Of a stretch of 64,000 nucleotides of DNA, positions 53,406-61,244 are shown piece after piece. A program made the position numbers and the translations under genes. The DNA comes from Streptomyces lunaelactis (GTDB taxonomy: Bacteria; Actinomycetota; Actinomycetes; Streptomycetales; Streptomycetaceae). Numbering within the stretch: the stretch's first letter is position 1; each line of letters opens with the position of its first letter. The notes below the pieces were generated by a model. That model saw nothing but the letters and a program-made list of their open reading frames with translations. It made no database searches and was not told where the DNA came from. The DNA lies in assembly GCF_003054555.1 (NCBI RefSeq), contig NZ_CP026304.1, forward strand, positions 248,001 through 312,000, in the 5' to 3' direction.

Positions 53406-53738
53406 GTCACGCGACTGATTCCAATCACGGCCCTGTGCCGTGGATCTGTGCCTGGTGTTTGCCGCTCGCCACGACGTACACCGTTACGTCCAGTGACGTC
53501 GGCCCTCCCGTGGGGGGAGGCCGGGAGGGGGGCGGCGCGGCCCGCAGGTCGCGGATCCGACTCCGCCAGCGGCTGATCACGATCGCCACGATCTCCGGCT
53601 TCAGCGAGCGCCTCCGCTGCCGGCTGCATTCAGAGTTTCGTCACTATGTGAGCTCATGTTGTGACGTAGCGTGAATTGTCGGCTCTGACATCCCGTTCCG
53701 TGGTCACAGAGTGGCCGCTTCAGCGAAGGAGTCCACCC

Positions 53739-54608
53739 ATGCCCATGCTGCTCATCGAGGGCGTCTTCCGGATTGCCGGGACCCGCCCGGACGGCGACAC
53801 GGTCCGCTTCCACCCCAACAACCCCGACCACTGGGACCTGGTCCCCGGGCGTCCGGTACGCCGCAACAGTACCGGCGGCGCCAACTTGCGTTTGGAGGGG
53901 ATCGACACCCTCGAAACCCATTACCGTCCCCCGTCCGGCGGGCAGGAGCTGCACCAGCCGAAGGAGTTCGCCGACAGGGCCGCGGACGAGCTGTTGAGCT
54001 GGCTCGGTTTCACCCAGGTGCAGCGCAAGCCCGACGGGACCGTCACCTCGTCCACCCCCCAGCAGGCCCCCGGCTACATCCTGACCCGGGGCGCGGACCC
54101 CCACGGCCGCTGCGTCGCGTTGGTCGGCAAGGGCCAGCACGCCAAGCGCAGCGGAGAGTCGATCGATGCAAAGGTCAAGGAGCTGAAGAAGACAGTCAAC
54201 CACCACCTCCTCGCCGTCGGCCTCGCCTACCCGCTCTTCTACCGCACCCTCTTCCCCGACCTGCGCCAGGAGCTAACCGCCGTCGCCCAAAAGGCACGCA
54301 AGGATGGCGAGGGGCTGTGGCCGGACGATAAGACCACAGACGGTGCCCAAGCCGCCGCAGCCCCCACCATCACCCCTGATGTCGTCCTGCCGAAGTTCTT
54401 CCGCCGCCTGGCCGAGTACATCGTCCTCAATAATGGCGACCCCGACCTCGGCGGTTTCCGCGCTTTCCTCGCGCAGAAGGCCGACAAGTTCACCGTCCTG
54501 TCCGACGGCCACTTCACCACCGGCCTCGACCTCGTCGTCGAGGTAATCAACGCCACCGAGGTCAGGATGACCCGCGAGCCGGAGGACCTCGTCTTCGACG
54601 AAGGCTGA
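53739..54608 (+). CDS. SNase-like nuclease (cytoplasmic)
   Basis: The 289-residue protein starts at ATG 53739 after AAGGAG. It has the staphylococcal-nuclease fold motifs: RFHPNN and DGDTVRF at the first strands, LRLEGIDTLETHY with the Asp and Glu of the active site, a central Arg in DPHGRCVALVG, and the AQKARKDGEGLW end motif. There is no signal peptide, unlike secreted thermonucleases. A C-terminal extension of about 75 residues (PKFFRRLAEYIVLNN onward) is extra to the SNase domain. It might act on intracellular or invading nucleic acid; target unknown. Confidence 0.75.
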   Translation: MPMLLIEGVFRIAGTRPDGDTVRFHPNNPDHWDLVPGRPVRRNSTGGANLRLEGIDTLETHYRPPSGGQELHQPKEFADRAADELLSWLGFTQVQRKPDGTVTSSTPQQAPGYILTRGADPHGRCVALVGKGQHAKRSGESIDAKVKELKKTVNHHLLAVGLAYPLFYRTLFPDLRQELTAVAQKARKDGEGLWPDDKTTDGAQAAAAPTITPDVVLPKFFRRLAEYIVLNNGDPDLGGFRAFLAQKADKFTVLSDGHFTTGLDLVVEVINATEVRMTREPEDLVFDEG

Positions 54609-54836
54609 CATCGTGGCCCTCTCTGGCTGCCCGGCCCTATGGCTCTGGCAGCCAGAGCGAGCCTCGCCCCTCGATCAGACCTGCGTCTTGATCCCCGGCG
54701 ACCCGCGCGGGCGGCGGAATCGGCTGGGCGCTGCCAACGCCCGCGGTGCCGCTCGGTGCGTTCCTACCGTCTCCGGGCGGAAGCTCCCCGCCCGGCCCCG
54801 CCGCGGGCGCAGGGGCGGGGCGGGCAACGCATGGCC
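54609..54836. other. Gap without a supported gene
   Basis: About 230 bases follow the nuclease gene. Several short inverted G/C stretches occur, and no frame has start signals. A terminator for the flanking convergent genes is likely in this span, but a single best hairpin could not be chosen. Confidence 0.4.
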
Positions 54837-55016
54837 TTAGAGGTGCCGTTCCACCCAGACGGCGAGGATGCTCACGGCTCCGGTGCCCGCGCCGTAGCAC
54901 GCGCCGCGCAGCAGGAGCCCGGTGGCGGTACGGCGGCGCCGGGCAGCCCAGCGGAACAGTCGGCGTACGGTGTCGGTGGTCTTGCGCCAGAGCGGGCGAG
55001 CCGGGCTATGGTTCAT
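54837..55016 (-). CDS. 59-residue basic small protein with one hydrophobic segment
   Basis: ATG 55016, preceded by AAGGA nine bases away, opens a frame MNHSPARPLWRKTTDTVRRL with many Arg residues in the first 38. It continues into GACYGAGTGAVSILAVWVERHL, a hydrophobic C-terminal helix. The net charge is strongly positive. It lies 104 bases downstream of the sigma-factor partner gene but beyond a strong hairpin, so it is probably a separate transcript. It is not in any family I know. Confidence 0.45.
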   Translation of the reverse strand: MNHSPARPLWRKTTDTVRRLFRWAARRRRTATGLLLRGACYGAGTGAVSILAVWVERHL

Positions 55017-55050
55017 GTCAGATGTCCTTGTCTTCAGGGGGCGTCGCGCG

Positions 55051-55102
55051 AGGAGCCCTTCCGACCGGAGGCCTAGGAACCAGGGTCGGAGCCGGGGCTC
55101 CT
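55051..55102 (-). terminator. Long two-part hairpin after the sigma-factor operon
   Basis: AGGAGCCC (55051-55058) pairs with GGGCTCCT (55095-55102), and inside it TCCGACC (55060-55066) pairs with GGTCGGA (55084-55090). The stem starts 19 bases beyond the stop of the sigma partner gene on the minus strand. It is a probable terminator; a structured leader of the 59-residue gene is an alternative. Confidence 0.6.
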
Positions 55103-55120
55103 TTGCTTTGTGACGGATGG

Positions 55121-55789
55121 TCAGCGGCGGGTGAAGTCGTGGAGGCGGTCGGCCAGGCGCCGGTCGGGCCGGCGGACGATGATGCAGGAGTTCTTGCCGT
55201 CCTCCGCCAGCCGGTCGATCTCCATCTCAAGGCCTCCGGTGGGAGGACTCGCCGTCGAGCCGTTCTGGCGTACGTAGCGCGCGACTACCTCCAGCATGGT
55301 GAGGAAGTTCTCGTCCAGCGCGTCGGCGTCGATCACGGAGCTCGTGACCTGGTGCCGCCAGTGCTTGGCCTCCCGCATCTCTCCCAGCGCGAGGTGGTGC
55401 AGGTGCAGGCAGTACGCCGCTGCCCGGTGACCGGCTCCGGCGGCGAGCTGCCACCAGAACTGGGCGCTCTCCGGGTGTCCGGTCAGATACAGCAGGCAGG
55501 CGAAGACGGCGGCGCCTTCTTCGTCCAGCTGGGCCTCATCGACGGTGGTGGCCTGCGGGCCGTCGGCAAGCCGGTCCACATGGGCGGCGGCGCCGGGCCC
55601 GTTGAGGATCCAGCGGGAGACCACGGCCAGGCGCTGGCCGGCCTGAGCGGCCCGGGCCATGTCCGGCGGCGGCCCGGCCTGTGCCGCGTCAGCGGCCAGC
55701 CGGCGCAGCGCGGCTCCGACGTCGAAGGCGGCCGGGGATGAGGTCGGGATGACGGCGTCAGCGAGCAGTTCATCGATCGTGGAGGTCAC
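55121..55789 (-). CDS. Sigma-factor-linked hypothetical protein
   Basis: The 222-residue protein starts at GTG 55789, overlapping the sigma-factor stop (GTGA). It is helical, with a central section (AGAGHRAAAYCLHLHHLALGE) resembling a TPR/Sel1-like helix pair, plus an N-terminal Ala-rich segment. There are no membrane helices and no zinc-binding HxxxCxxC motif of the common anti-sigma class. Tight coupling suggests it modulates the sigma factor, either as a cytoplasmic anti-sigma or as a co-factor; the role is inferred. Confidence 0.6.
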   Translation of the reverse strand: MTSTIDELLADAVIPTSSPAAFDVGAALRRLAADAAQAGPPPDMARAAQAGQRLAVVSRWILNGPGAAAHVDRLADGPQATTVDEAQLDEEGAAVFACLLYLTGHPESAQFWWQLAAGAGHRAAAYCLHLHHLALGEMREAKHWRHQVTSSVIDADALDENFLTMLEVVARYVRQNGSTASPPTGGLEMEIDRLAEDGKNSCIIVRRPDRRLADRLHDFTRR

Positions 55790-56385
55790 TTCCCTCCCCC
55801 TTTCTTGTTCTTGCCCGGCGACGCGGGCAGCTTCAGCAGGACGCGCAGCCGTTCCCTGCCCTTGCGGCCGTGGTAATCGACGGTGCGTACGTCCAGGCCC
55901 ATGAACCTGGCGATCCGGGCCGTCTTGTAGCCCAGAAGGTGTCGCAGCACGATCACGTTGAACTGCCGGGGCGGCAGCTCCGCGATGGCCTCGTACAGCC
56001 CGCTGGTGCCGTCCCTGAGCTCCAGCTCGTTGCGGACCGCGCGCAGGTTCTGGGCTATCGGTCCGTTGATGACGAATGCCGGTGTGCGGCCCTCGCGCTC
56101 GAGACGGCGGGTTACATGGCGGTGCAGGACCGTGAGGGTCTGCTGCTCCAGATCGTCCTCCTGCAGCAGCTGCTCCCAGCCCGCAAGGATCTCCAGGAAC
56201 ACCTGATGGACCACCTCCTCGGCCGCGCGGCGGCTGCCGAGATGGATCTCGGCGAAGGCGTGGAAGAACTCCTGGTGGCCGAGGTAGAAGCCCTCGTAGT
56301 CCAGGGGCAACGGCAGCGGGGTACGCACCGGCTGGGCATATCCGCCCTGGGGCGAGACGTCCCCCACGACGTCGTCGTCGCTCAC
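55786..56385 (-). CDS. RNA polymerase sigma-70 family (ECF-like) protein
   Basis: The 199-residue protein starts at GTG 56385 after GGAGG. Region 2 is seen in FYLGHQEFFHAFAEIHLGSRRAAEEVVHQVFLEILAGWEQLL, and region 4 as LPPRQFNVIVLRHLLGYKTARIARFMGLDVRTVDYHGRKGRERLRVLL with its helix-turn-helix. The linker is long (about 60 residues). It directs polymerase to alternative promoters; the GTGA-coupled neighbour is its likely regulator. The end is Lys/Gly-rich (KNKKGGGK). The regulon is unknown. Confidence 0.85.
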   Translation of the reverse strand: MSDDDVVGDVSPQGGYAQPVRTPLPLPLDYEGFYLGHQEFFHAFAEIHLGSRRAAEEVVHQVFLEILAGWEQLLQEDDLEQQTLTVLHRHVTRRLEREGRTPAFVINGPIAQNLRAVRNELELRDGTSGLYEAIAELPPRQFNVIVLRHLLGYKTARIARFMGLDVRTVDYHGRKGRERLRVLLKLPASPGKNKKGGGK

Positions 56386-56926
56386 TCGGGCCTCCGGCGT
56401 CCAGTAGTCATCGCAGTTCCTCGTCGTTGAGGGCGGCACGGCAACGAGCCCGAACCGGGGGGCCAGTTGGCCCTGAACACCACGATGTCGAGAACGACGT
56501 CCGATCACTCATCACGCCGACGAAAAAATGACCCGGTGATCACGCACAGGAACGCTACGTAATTTCGACAGTCGCACTCTTGTTCACGAAGTCCCCCTGA
56601 ACAGGGCCAACGAGCACCCGCGCACGGGCCACCCACCAAGCCCGGCGTCTGAAGTGACACATGTCACAACGGAGTTGGGCGAAATCGAGCGCCCTCGACC
56701 CTCCCCTGAACGCCTCCCGCTCACGTCCAGCGCCCTCGTCACACAAACGGGTGAGCCCCAGATCAGGACACTCACAACCGACCTGTGGGGCGCAGGTGGG
56801 CCTTCCTCGCGCGTTTCCCTGGCGGTGGCCGGTCCGGTTCAGCTCAGCCAGGTCGTGGCGTACGGCTCGGTGGCGTCTGGCGGGTACTCGGCCGGGCCCG
56901 GCGCGGGTCTTGCCTGGAGGGATGAT
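56386..56926. promoter_or_regulatory. Divergent promoter region (about 540 bases)
   Basis: This gap separates the sigma-factor gene (minus) from the carbonic-anhydrase-like gene (plus) and is less GC-rich around 56520-56590. It should hold both promoters. No gene or strong operator was identified. Confidence 0.5.
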
Positions 56927-57553
56927 GTGCGGCGCGGCATGATCACGGCCATGCTGATTGCTCATGAAGGTTGTTCGCCGACCGTCCACCCCACGGCCTA
57001 CGTTGCTCCGACCGCCACGCTGTGCGGGGACGTGCGGGTCGGGGCCGGGTGCCGGGTCCTGTTCGGTGCGGTGCTCACCGCCGAGGGCGGGCCAGTGGAA
57101 CTGGGCGAGGGCAGCATCGTGATGGAGAACGCGGTCCTGCGCGGTACCCGACGGGATCCGCTGATTCTGGGACGGCAGGTCCTGGTGGGCCCCACCTCCT
57201 ACTTGACCGGCTGCCGGGTCGAGGTCGAGGTCTTTCTGGCCACCGGCAGCCGCGTCTTCAACGGAGCACGGATCGGGGCCCGCTCCGAGGTGCGGATCAA
57301 CGGCATCGTGCATCTGCGCACCGTGCTGCCCGCCGACTCGATGGTGCCGATCGGCTGGGTCGCCGTCGGCGACCCGGTGCGCATTCTTCCGCCCCAGGAC
57401 CACGACGGGATCTGGGCGGTGCAGAAGAACCTGGACTTCCCCGGCTACGTCTTCGGCCTGGACCGCCCAGCCGACGGCGAAAGCCTGATGCCGGCCATCT
57501 CCGAACGCTTCGGCCGCGGCCTCGGCCGCCACAGCAACGACCAACAGATCTGA
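56927..57553 (+). CDS. Gamma-carbonic-anhydrase-like left-handed beta-helix protein
   Basis: The 208-residue protein starts best at GTG 56927, which follows GGAGGG; ATG 56939 or 56951 are alternatives. Hexapeptide repeats are clear (YVAPTATLCGDVRVGAGCRV, ENAVLRGTRRDPLILG, VPIGWVAVGDPVRI). It aligns with the gamma-CA/PaaY family, but the three zinc-ligand His positions appear to be Arg (AVLRG), Pro (LVGPTS) and Thr (YLTGC). It is therefore probably not a carbonic anhydrase; an acyltransferase-like or structural role is open. Confidence 0.75.
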   Translation: MRRGMITAMLIAHEGCSPTVHPTAYVAPTATLCGDVRVGAGCRVLFGAVLTAEGGPVELGEGSIVMENAVLRGTRRDPLILGRQVLVGPTSYLTGCRVEVEVFLATGSRVFNGARIGARSEVRINGIVHLRTVLPADSMVPIGWVAVGDPVRILPPQDHDGIWAVQKNLDFPGYVFGLDRPADGESLMPAISERFGRGLGRHSNDQQI

Positions 57554-57637
57554 GCCCTGCTGGATGCTGCCGATCGTCGACGACTCAGGACCCCACGCGG
57601 CGTAGCGGCTCCGGCGGCCGCGGTCAGGGCCAGCGGG

Positions 57638-58906
57638 TCAGAGCCTGAAGGCATTCAGTAGGGCCAAGTAGCCGTCGTCAGGGGAATCGAGGGAGCGGAC
57701 GTATCCCGCGATGATCTGGAGGAGGGCTTCCATCTCCTCGTACAGGCCCGCTTTCGGCAGCTCCTCTAAAACCCCTTGCATCCGGGTCGCCCGCGAGGTG
57801 GTGTCGGCACGGTAGCGGGGGGTGGGTAGCTCGGGAACGAGGCGCCGGAGTACGGCGGTGGATTCCCAGGACCGTCCGGTCTCGCGCAGGGCGAGCAGCA
57901 GAGGGGCGAGCGGTTTGCGTTCCTCGGCGATGCTCCGCCACAAGCGGCTGACGAAGACGGCGAGTCCGGCATCACGCATCAGCTCGGTGAGGTCGAGGAG
58001 CTGCTCTTCGCCATAGGTGGCGGCGATGGCCGTCAGGAGGGTGTCGGCGAGTTCCTGGCGGCCAAGGGGCGGTCTCTGGAGCTCGTGCGTCTTCAGCAGC
58101 TCGACGATTTCTGACGGGGGCCGGTGTCTGGTCATGTCTTCGAAGCGCGGGCGGGCCCGGCTGGTATCGACGGTGCCCTGACTGACGGTTGTCAGTGCCA
58201 CTCCGTATTCCCAGACCTGCAGGAGGGGCATGTGCCGGTGCGCGATGTCGAGGACCTCATCGGCTTCGTCCCGCCCCCGCGCCCGCAGCTCCAGGGAAAG
58301 GCTGAGGAACTGGCGGGAGAGAGCTCCGGCGGCCAGGACGGTCCGGGCCAGTCGCGGGCGGCCCTTGCCGCTGAACTCGTCCATCACTTCGATGCAGTAC
58401 GTGGCGGACCGCTCAGGCCTCCACAAAGCAGCCGCGAGGGGCGGCAGCAGGTGGTCCTGGGCCTCGTTGTCCATCTGCTCGAGCAGTGCGACGATGCGGT
58501 GTGGCTCGGATACGGCGTCCATGGCCTTGGGCAGCGGCCTCGCGTAGGCGGAGGGATCAGTGAGCCAGGGCGGAGCGGTGTCTGCTTCGGCGGCGGGGGC
58601 GAGTTCGGCGGTCTGCCACAGCTGGTGGAAGCGACTGACCTCGGCATCGACGTCGGGCCGGCGATGAGACCAGGCGGCCAGGGTACGGACCATCGACTGA
58701 ATGTTCTCCCACCGCGGCACCTGGGTCGGCCGGCGCAGGATGGCGCTGACCGTCTCGTGACTCGGCGCACCGCGGGCACCGCCGTCCTTCTCGATGGCGG
58801 AACTGATCTGCCGTGACGCAGGTGTTCCCGCGTCCAGGTAGAGGCGGTGCAGTCCACTGATCAGATCGCGCAGCGGCCCGGGCGCCAGCTGCTCCTCCGT
58901 CGGCAT
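57638..58906 (-). CDS. HTH-domain protein with helical C-terminus
   Basis: The 422-residue protein starts at ATG 58906 (AGGA site). The first 75 residues form a helix-turn-helix-like domain: LRDLISGLHRLYLDAGTPAS then SHETVSAILRRPTQVPRWENIQSMVRTLAAW, of the XRE-like type found in many Streptomyces signalling proteins. Residues about 110-420 are helical repeats without a recognised catalytic motif. It is divergent from a 65-residue membrane protein (59126-59323). A similar HTH domain occurs in the protein at 59900-60988, giving a mirrored arrangement. Function unknown. Confidence 0.65.
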   Translation of the reverse strand: MPTEEQLAPGPLRDLISGLHRLYLDAGTPASRQISSAIEKDGGARGAPSHETVSAILRRPTQVPRWENIQSMVRTLAAWSHRRPDVDAEVSRFHQLWQTAELAPAAEADTAPPWLTDPSAYARPLPKAMDAVSEPHRIVALLEQMDNEAQDHLLPPLAAALWRPERSATYCIEVMDEFSGKGRPRLARTVLAAGALSRQFLSLSLELRARGRDEADEVLDIAHRHMPLLQVWEYGVALTTVSQGTVDTSRARPRFEDMTRHRPPSEIVELLKTHELQRPPLGRQELADTLLTAIAATYGEEQLLDLTELMRDAGLAVFVSRLWRSIAEERKPLAPLLLALRETGRSWESTAVLRRLVPELPTPRYRADTTSRATRMQGVLEELPKAGLYEEMEALLQIIAGYVRSLDSPDDGYLALLNAFRL

Positions 58907-59125
58907 GGTGATCCTGATGGACAAGCGCCGCCCCCTCCATCCACTCCGGCAGAACACCAGGATCTGTCAGATCGTGACGGGCCGGGCAGCGTTTGTCCGG
59001 ACTGGCCTGTCAATATCCGGCGTCTTCGCAGGGAATCGAGTCGAGTGCCCTCGCCGCACCCCCAGCGTGGAAGGAGACGCAGCACCGCACCAGGTGCTCG
59101 ACCACCACCGCAATGGGGGCAGACC

Positions 59126-59323
59126 ATGACCGCCAAGAACCGCTCGACCACAACCCGCCGTCCGCAGCCCCAGCCCGGCCACCGGCCCGGCCTCGAACTG
59201 TGCGCACTCCTCGGGCTCCTGGGCCTGTCCGCCGCACTGTTCCACTTCACCGGGCCCGCCGGCTTCTCAATCGTCGTCAGCACCGGCGTCGGCCTTTTCG
59301 CCACCTGGCGCACCCGACGATGA
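59126..59323 (+). CDS. Small membrane protein, 65 residues (paralogue 1)
   Basis: ATG 59126 follows a GGGGG site. A basic N-terminus (TAKNRSTTTRRPQPQPGHRP) is followed by two hydrophobic helices (LCALLGLLGLSAALF and GFSIVVSTGVGLFATW) and a TRR end. The C-terminal 23 residues match those of the protein at 59467-59697 closely (GFS-V/I-V/I ... GL ... TWR-x-RR). It is divergent from an HTH protein. Probably a membrane partner; function unknown. Confidence 0.6.
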   Translation: MTAKNRSTTTRRPQPQPGHRPGLELCALLGLLGLSAALFHFTGPAGFSIVVSTGVGLFATWRTRR

Positions 59324-59466
59324 CCCCGGGCGCGGCGGCCAGTGGAGAGAGCGCCGTCACCGAAGGCGTCGGGTGCGCTGAGGCGTCAACGCCAAGCCTG
59401 CCGCCCCCTTCCCTGACGTTGAGTCCGTTGGGGCCAACGGGTCCAACCGGAAGCGACCCTGCCCGG

Positions 59467-59697
59467 TCAGCGCCGCATGCGCCAGGTGCCGTACAGCCCG
59501 GCAACTGCTCCGATGATCACGGAGAAGCCGGCGTTCCCGACCGCGCGGTACACCCCTGCACACACGCCGAGCAGGGCAACCAGGACCACCACGTCCAGTA
59601 CTTGATGCCGCGCCGGCTCGGGCGGCAGCGCCGGCCCCTGGGGGGCGGGGGGCAGTTCGGGCTCGGGCGTCTGGGAGGTTGTGTCGATGTCAGCCAT
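59467..59697 (-). CDS. Small membrane protein, 76 residues (paralogue 2)
   Basis: From ATG 59697, the N-terminal 35 residues are Pro/Glu-rich. Two hydrophobic helices follow (LDVVVLVALLGVCAGVY and GFSVIIGAVAGLYGTW), ending RMRR. GGAGG lies only one base from the ATG, so an upstream GTG (59718) may be the true start. It is a paralogue of the protein at 59126-59323, converges on it, and is divergent from the HTH protein at 59900. Confidence 0.6.
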   Translation of the reverse strand: MADIDTTSQTPEPELPPAPQGPALPPEPARHQVLDVVVLVALLGVCAGVYRAVGNAGFSVIIGAVAGLYGTWRMRR

Positions 59698-59800
59698 GCC
59701 TCCAGCAGACCGCCGCACGCCCCCGGGCACCTAGTGATCCGTACGGCCCCGCATAGACCCGGACGCCGCAGGTCACCAGCCTGTGCGAACCGGCGCAACA

Positions 59801-59852
59801 CTGAACGGCCCAAGGCGTTCAGGAACGTTCGACCCAATCCGCGGACGTTCAG
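59801..59852. promoter_or_regulatory. Cluster of CGTTCAG half-sites before the HTH/membrane protein
   Basis: CTGAACG (59801-59807), CGTTCAGGAACG (59816-59827, an inverted repeat) and CGTTCAG (59846-59852) lie in the 200-base divergent gap between paralogue 2 and the gene at 59900. The arrangement suggests a cooperative operator, perhaps for the HTH protein itself. Confidence 0.5.
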
Positions 59853-59899
59853 ACACCGGACCCTCTAACGTGGCATTTCACAACAGGGAGTGTGATCCG

Positions 59900-60988
59900 G
59901 TGACATACGGCGATCCTCAGGTGGAGCCGGAGGACGCGGCCGCCATCGCCGCGTACGAGGAAGCATGGCGCGAGTTCACCATTGAGCTGAACCGACTCCA
60001 CATCGCGTACGGCGCGCCGTCCTACGCCACACTCGTCAAGGCATCCGACCGGCCGAGGCTGACCAAGGCCGGCCTCAACGAGGCACTGTCCGGCAAGCGA
60101 TTTCCCTCCCTGGAGGCGCTGCTGGAATTCGTCCGGGTGGTCAGCAACCCGCAGCCTCCACTGACAGACACCCCGGCCCGCCCGGAGCTCATGGGCCAAT
60201 GGCGCAGCCAGTGGCAGCACGTGAAGTTCCTGCAGCGGCAGGCCCACGCCCCGTGGACGCGCGTACGCACAACCGTGCAGGACATGCTCGACCAGGCCCT
60301 GCGGGAAGCCGAGGACGTCCGCGCAACTACGCACGAGGAAGCCGCCCGCCTACGCGCCAGCGCGGAAGCAGAGGCGGAGCGCCTGCGCGCCCAGGCCCAG
60401 CACGATGCCGACCAGCTGCTGCAGCGGGCGAAAGCGGAGGCCGAGCAACTGCACGTACAGGCACTGCAGGACACCGAGGAGCTGCACACCCCCGCACGCG
60501 CTCACACTGACAGGACGTCGTCGCGGTGGGGCGGCGGTGTTATATCTCCTCGCCTAGCGTGGCGCCCTCTGGTCACCCTGGCCGGGGTGGGGGTGGCCGG
60601 GATGGGCCTGGCCATCACGCTGGCTGCGGACTCCCTCACCGGGCAGCCCTCCAGCTCCTGCCGGCCTACCCGCGCCCACCCTGCCGCGCCGGTCACCCCT
60701 CGGGCCTCTCTCCAGCCCGTCGGTACCACGGAACAGGTGACAGTGGCCCACGAACCGCAGATCATCTTCCCCACCGGCTCGCGTTGGTCGGGCTGGCCCT
60801 CCCCCGCCTGGTCCACGCCGACCTCAGCCACACCCTCCGAGGATCCCTCCCCCACTGCCAGTAGTTCTCCAACGCCCAGCGCCTCGCCGACGCCCACTAC
60901 CTCCAAAACCCACGCCCCGGCTGGTACATGCGGCCGCACCGGTCCGTCCGAGAGCCCGACGCGATCGCCTAGCTCATCCGCCTCATGA
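59900..60988 (+). CDS. HTH - coiled coil - single TM - Ser/Pro-rich protein
   Basis: The 362-residue protein starts at GTG 59900 after AGGGAG. Residues about 15-90 form an HTH-like domain (FTIELNRLHIAYGAPSYATL, LNEALSGKRFPSLEALLEFV). Residues 120-200 are a long Ala/Glu/Arg/Gln coiled coil. A hydrophobic helix (PLVTLAGVGVAGMGLAITLA) is near residue 222, and a Ser/Thr/Pro-rich tail with one Cys follows. This would place DNA-binding inside and a disordered tail outside, linking envelope state to transcription. It is divergent from a small membrane protein. Function unknown. Confidence 0.65.
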   Translation: MTYGDPQVEPEDAAAIAAYEEAWREFTIELNRLHIAYGAPSYATLVKASDRPRLTKAGLNEALSGKRFPSLEALLEFVRVVSNPQPPLTDTPARPELMGQWRSQWQHVKFLQRQAHAPWTRVRTTVQDMLDQALREAEDVRATTHEEAARLRASAEAEAERLRAQAQHDADQLLQRAKAEAEQLHVQALQDTEELHTPARAHTDRTSSRWGGGVISPRLAWRPLVTLAGVGVAGMGLAITLAADSLTGQPSSSCRPTRAHPAAPVTPRASLQPVGTTEQVTVAHEPQIIFPTGSRWSGWPSPAWSTPTSATPSEDPSPTASSSPTPSASPTPTTSKTHAPAGTCGRTGPSESPTRSPSSSAS

Positions 60989-61168
60989 GATCCCTGGCCG
61001 GAGCGGCGGGTCCTCACCGAACAGCGCCTCGGGCTCGCGGGCCAAGGAGAAGTGGGCGGAGGTGGCCGATGAATGATAATCACGAGGGCTAGAGCGCCCT
61101 TGTCAGCCCGCCAGATGGTCGACGCCTACCTTCGCTGGCTGACCACCCGGCATAACGGGGCATAGACA
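60989..61168. other. Gap without a supported gene
   Basis: About 180 bases between the membrane-anchored HTH gene and a strong hairpin. Nothing recognisable is present on either strand. Confidence 0.5.
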
Positions 61169-61203
61169 GGCCGGTCAGGGCTATGTCAGCCCTGACCGGC
61201 CTC
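61169..61203. terminator. Strong perfect hairpin, bidirectional terminator
   Basis: AGGCCGGTCAGGGCT (61169-61183) and AGCCCTGACCGGCCT (61189-61203) form a perfect 15-bp stem with a 5-base loop. It lies between convergent genes (60988 and 61245) and can serve both. It is the strongest hairpin noticed in the window. Confidence 0.8.
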
Positions 61204-61244
61204 CTCCTAATGATGCCTGCCTTCGTTCGCCAGGCCGCCTTTCA

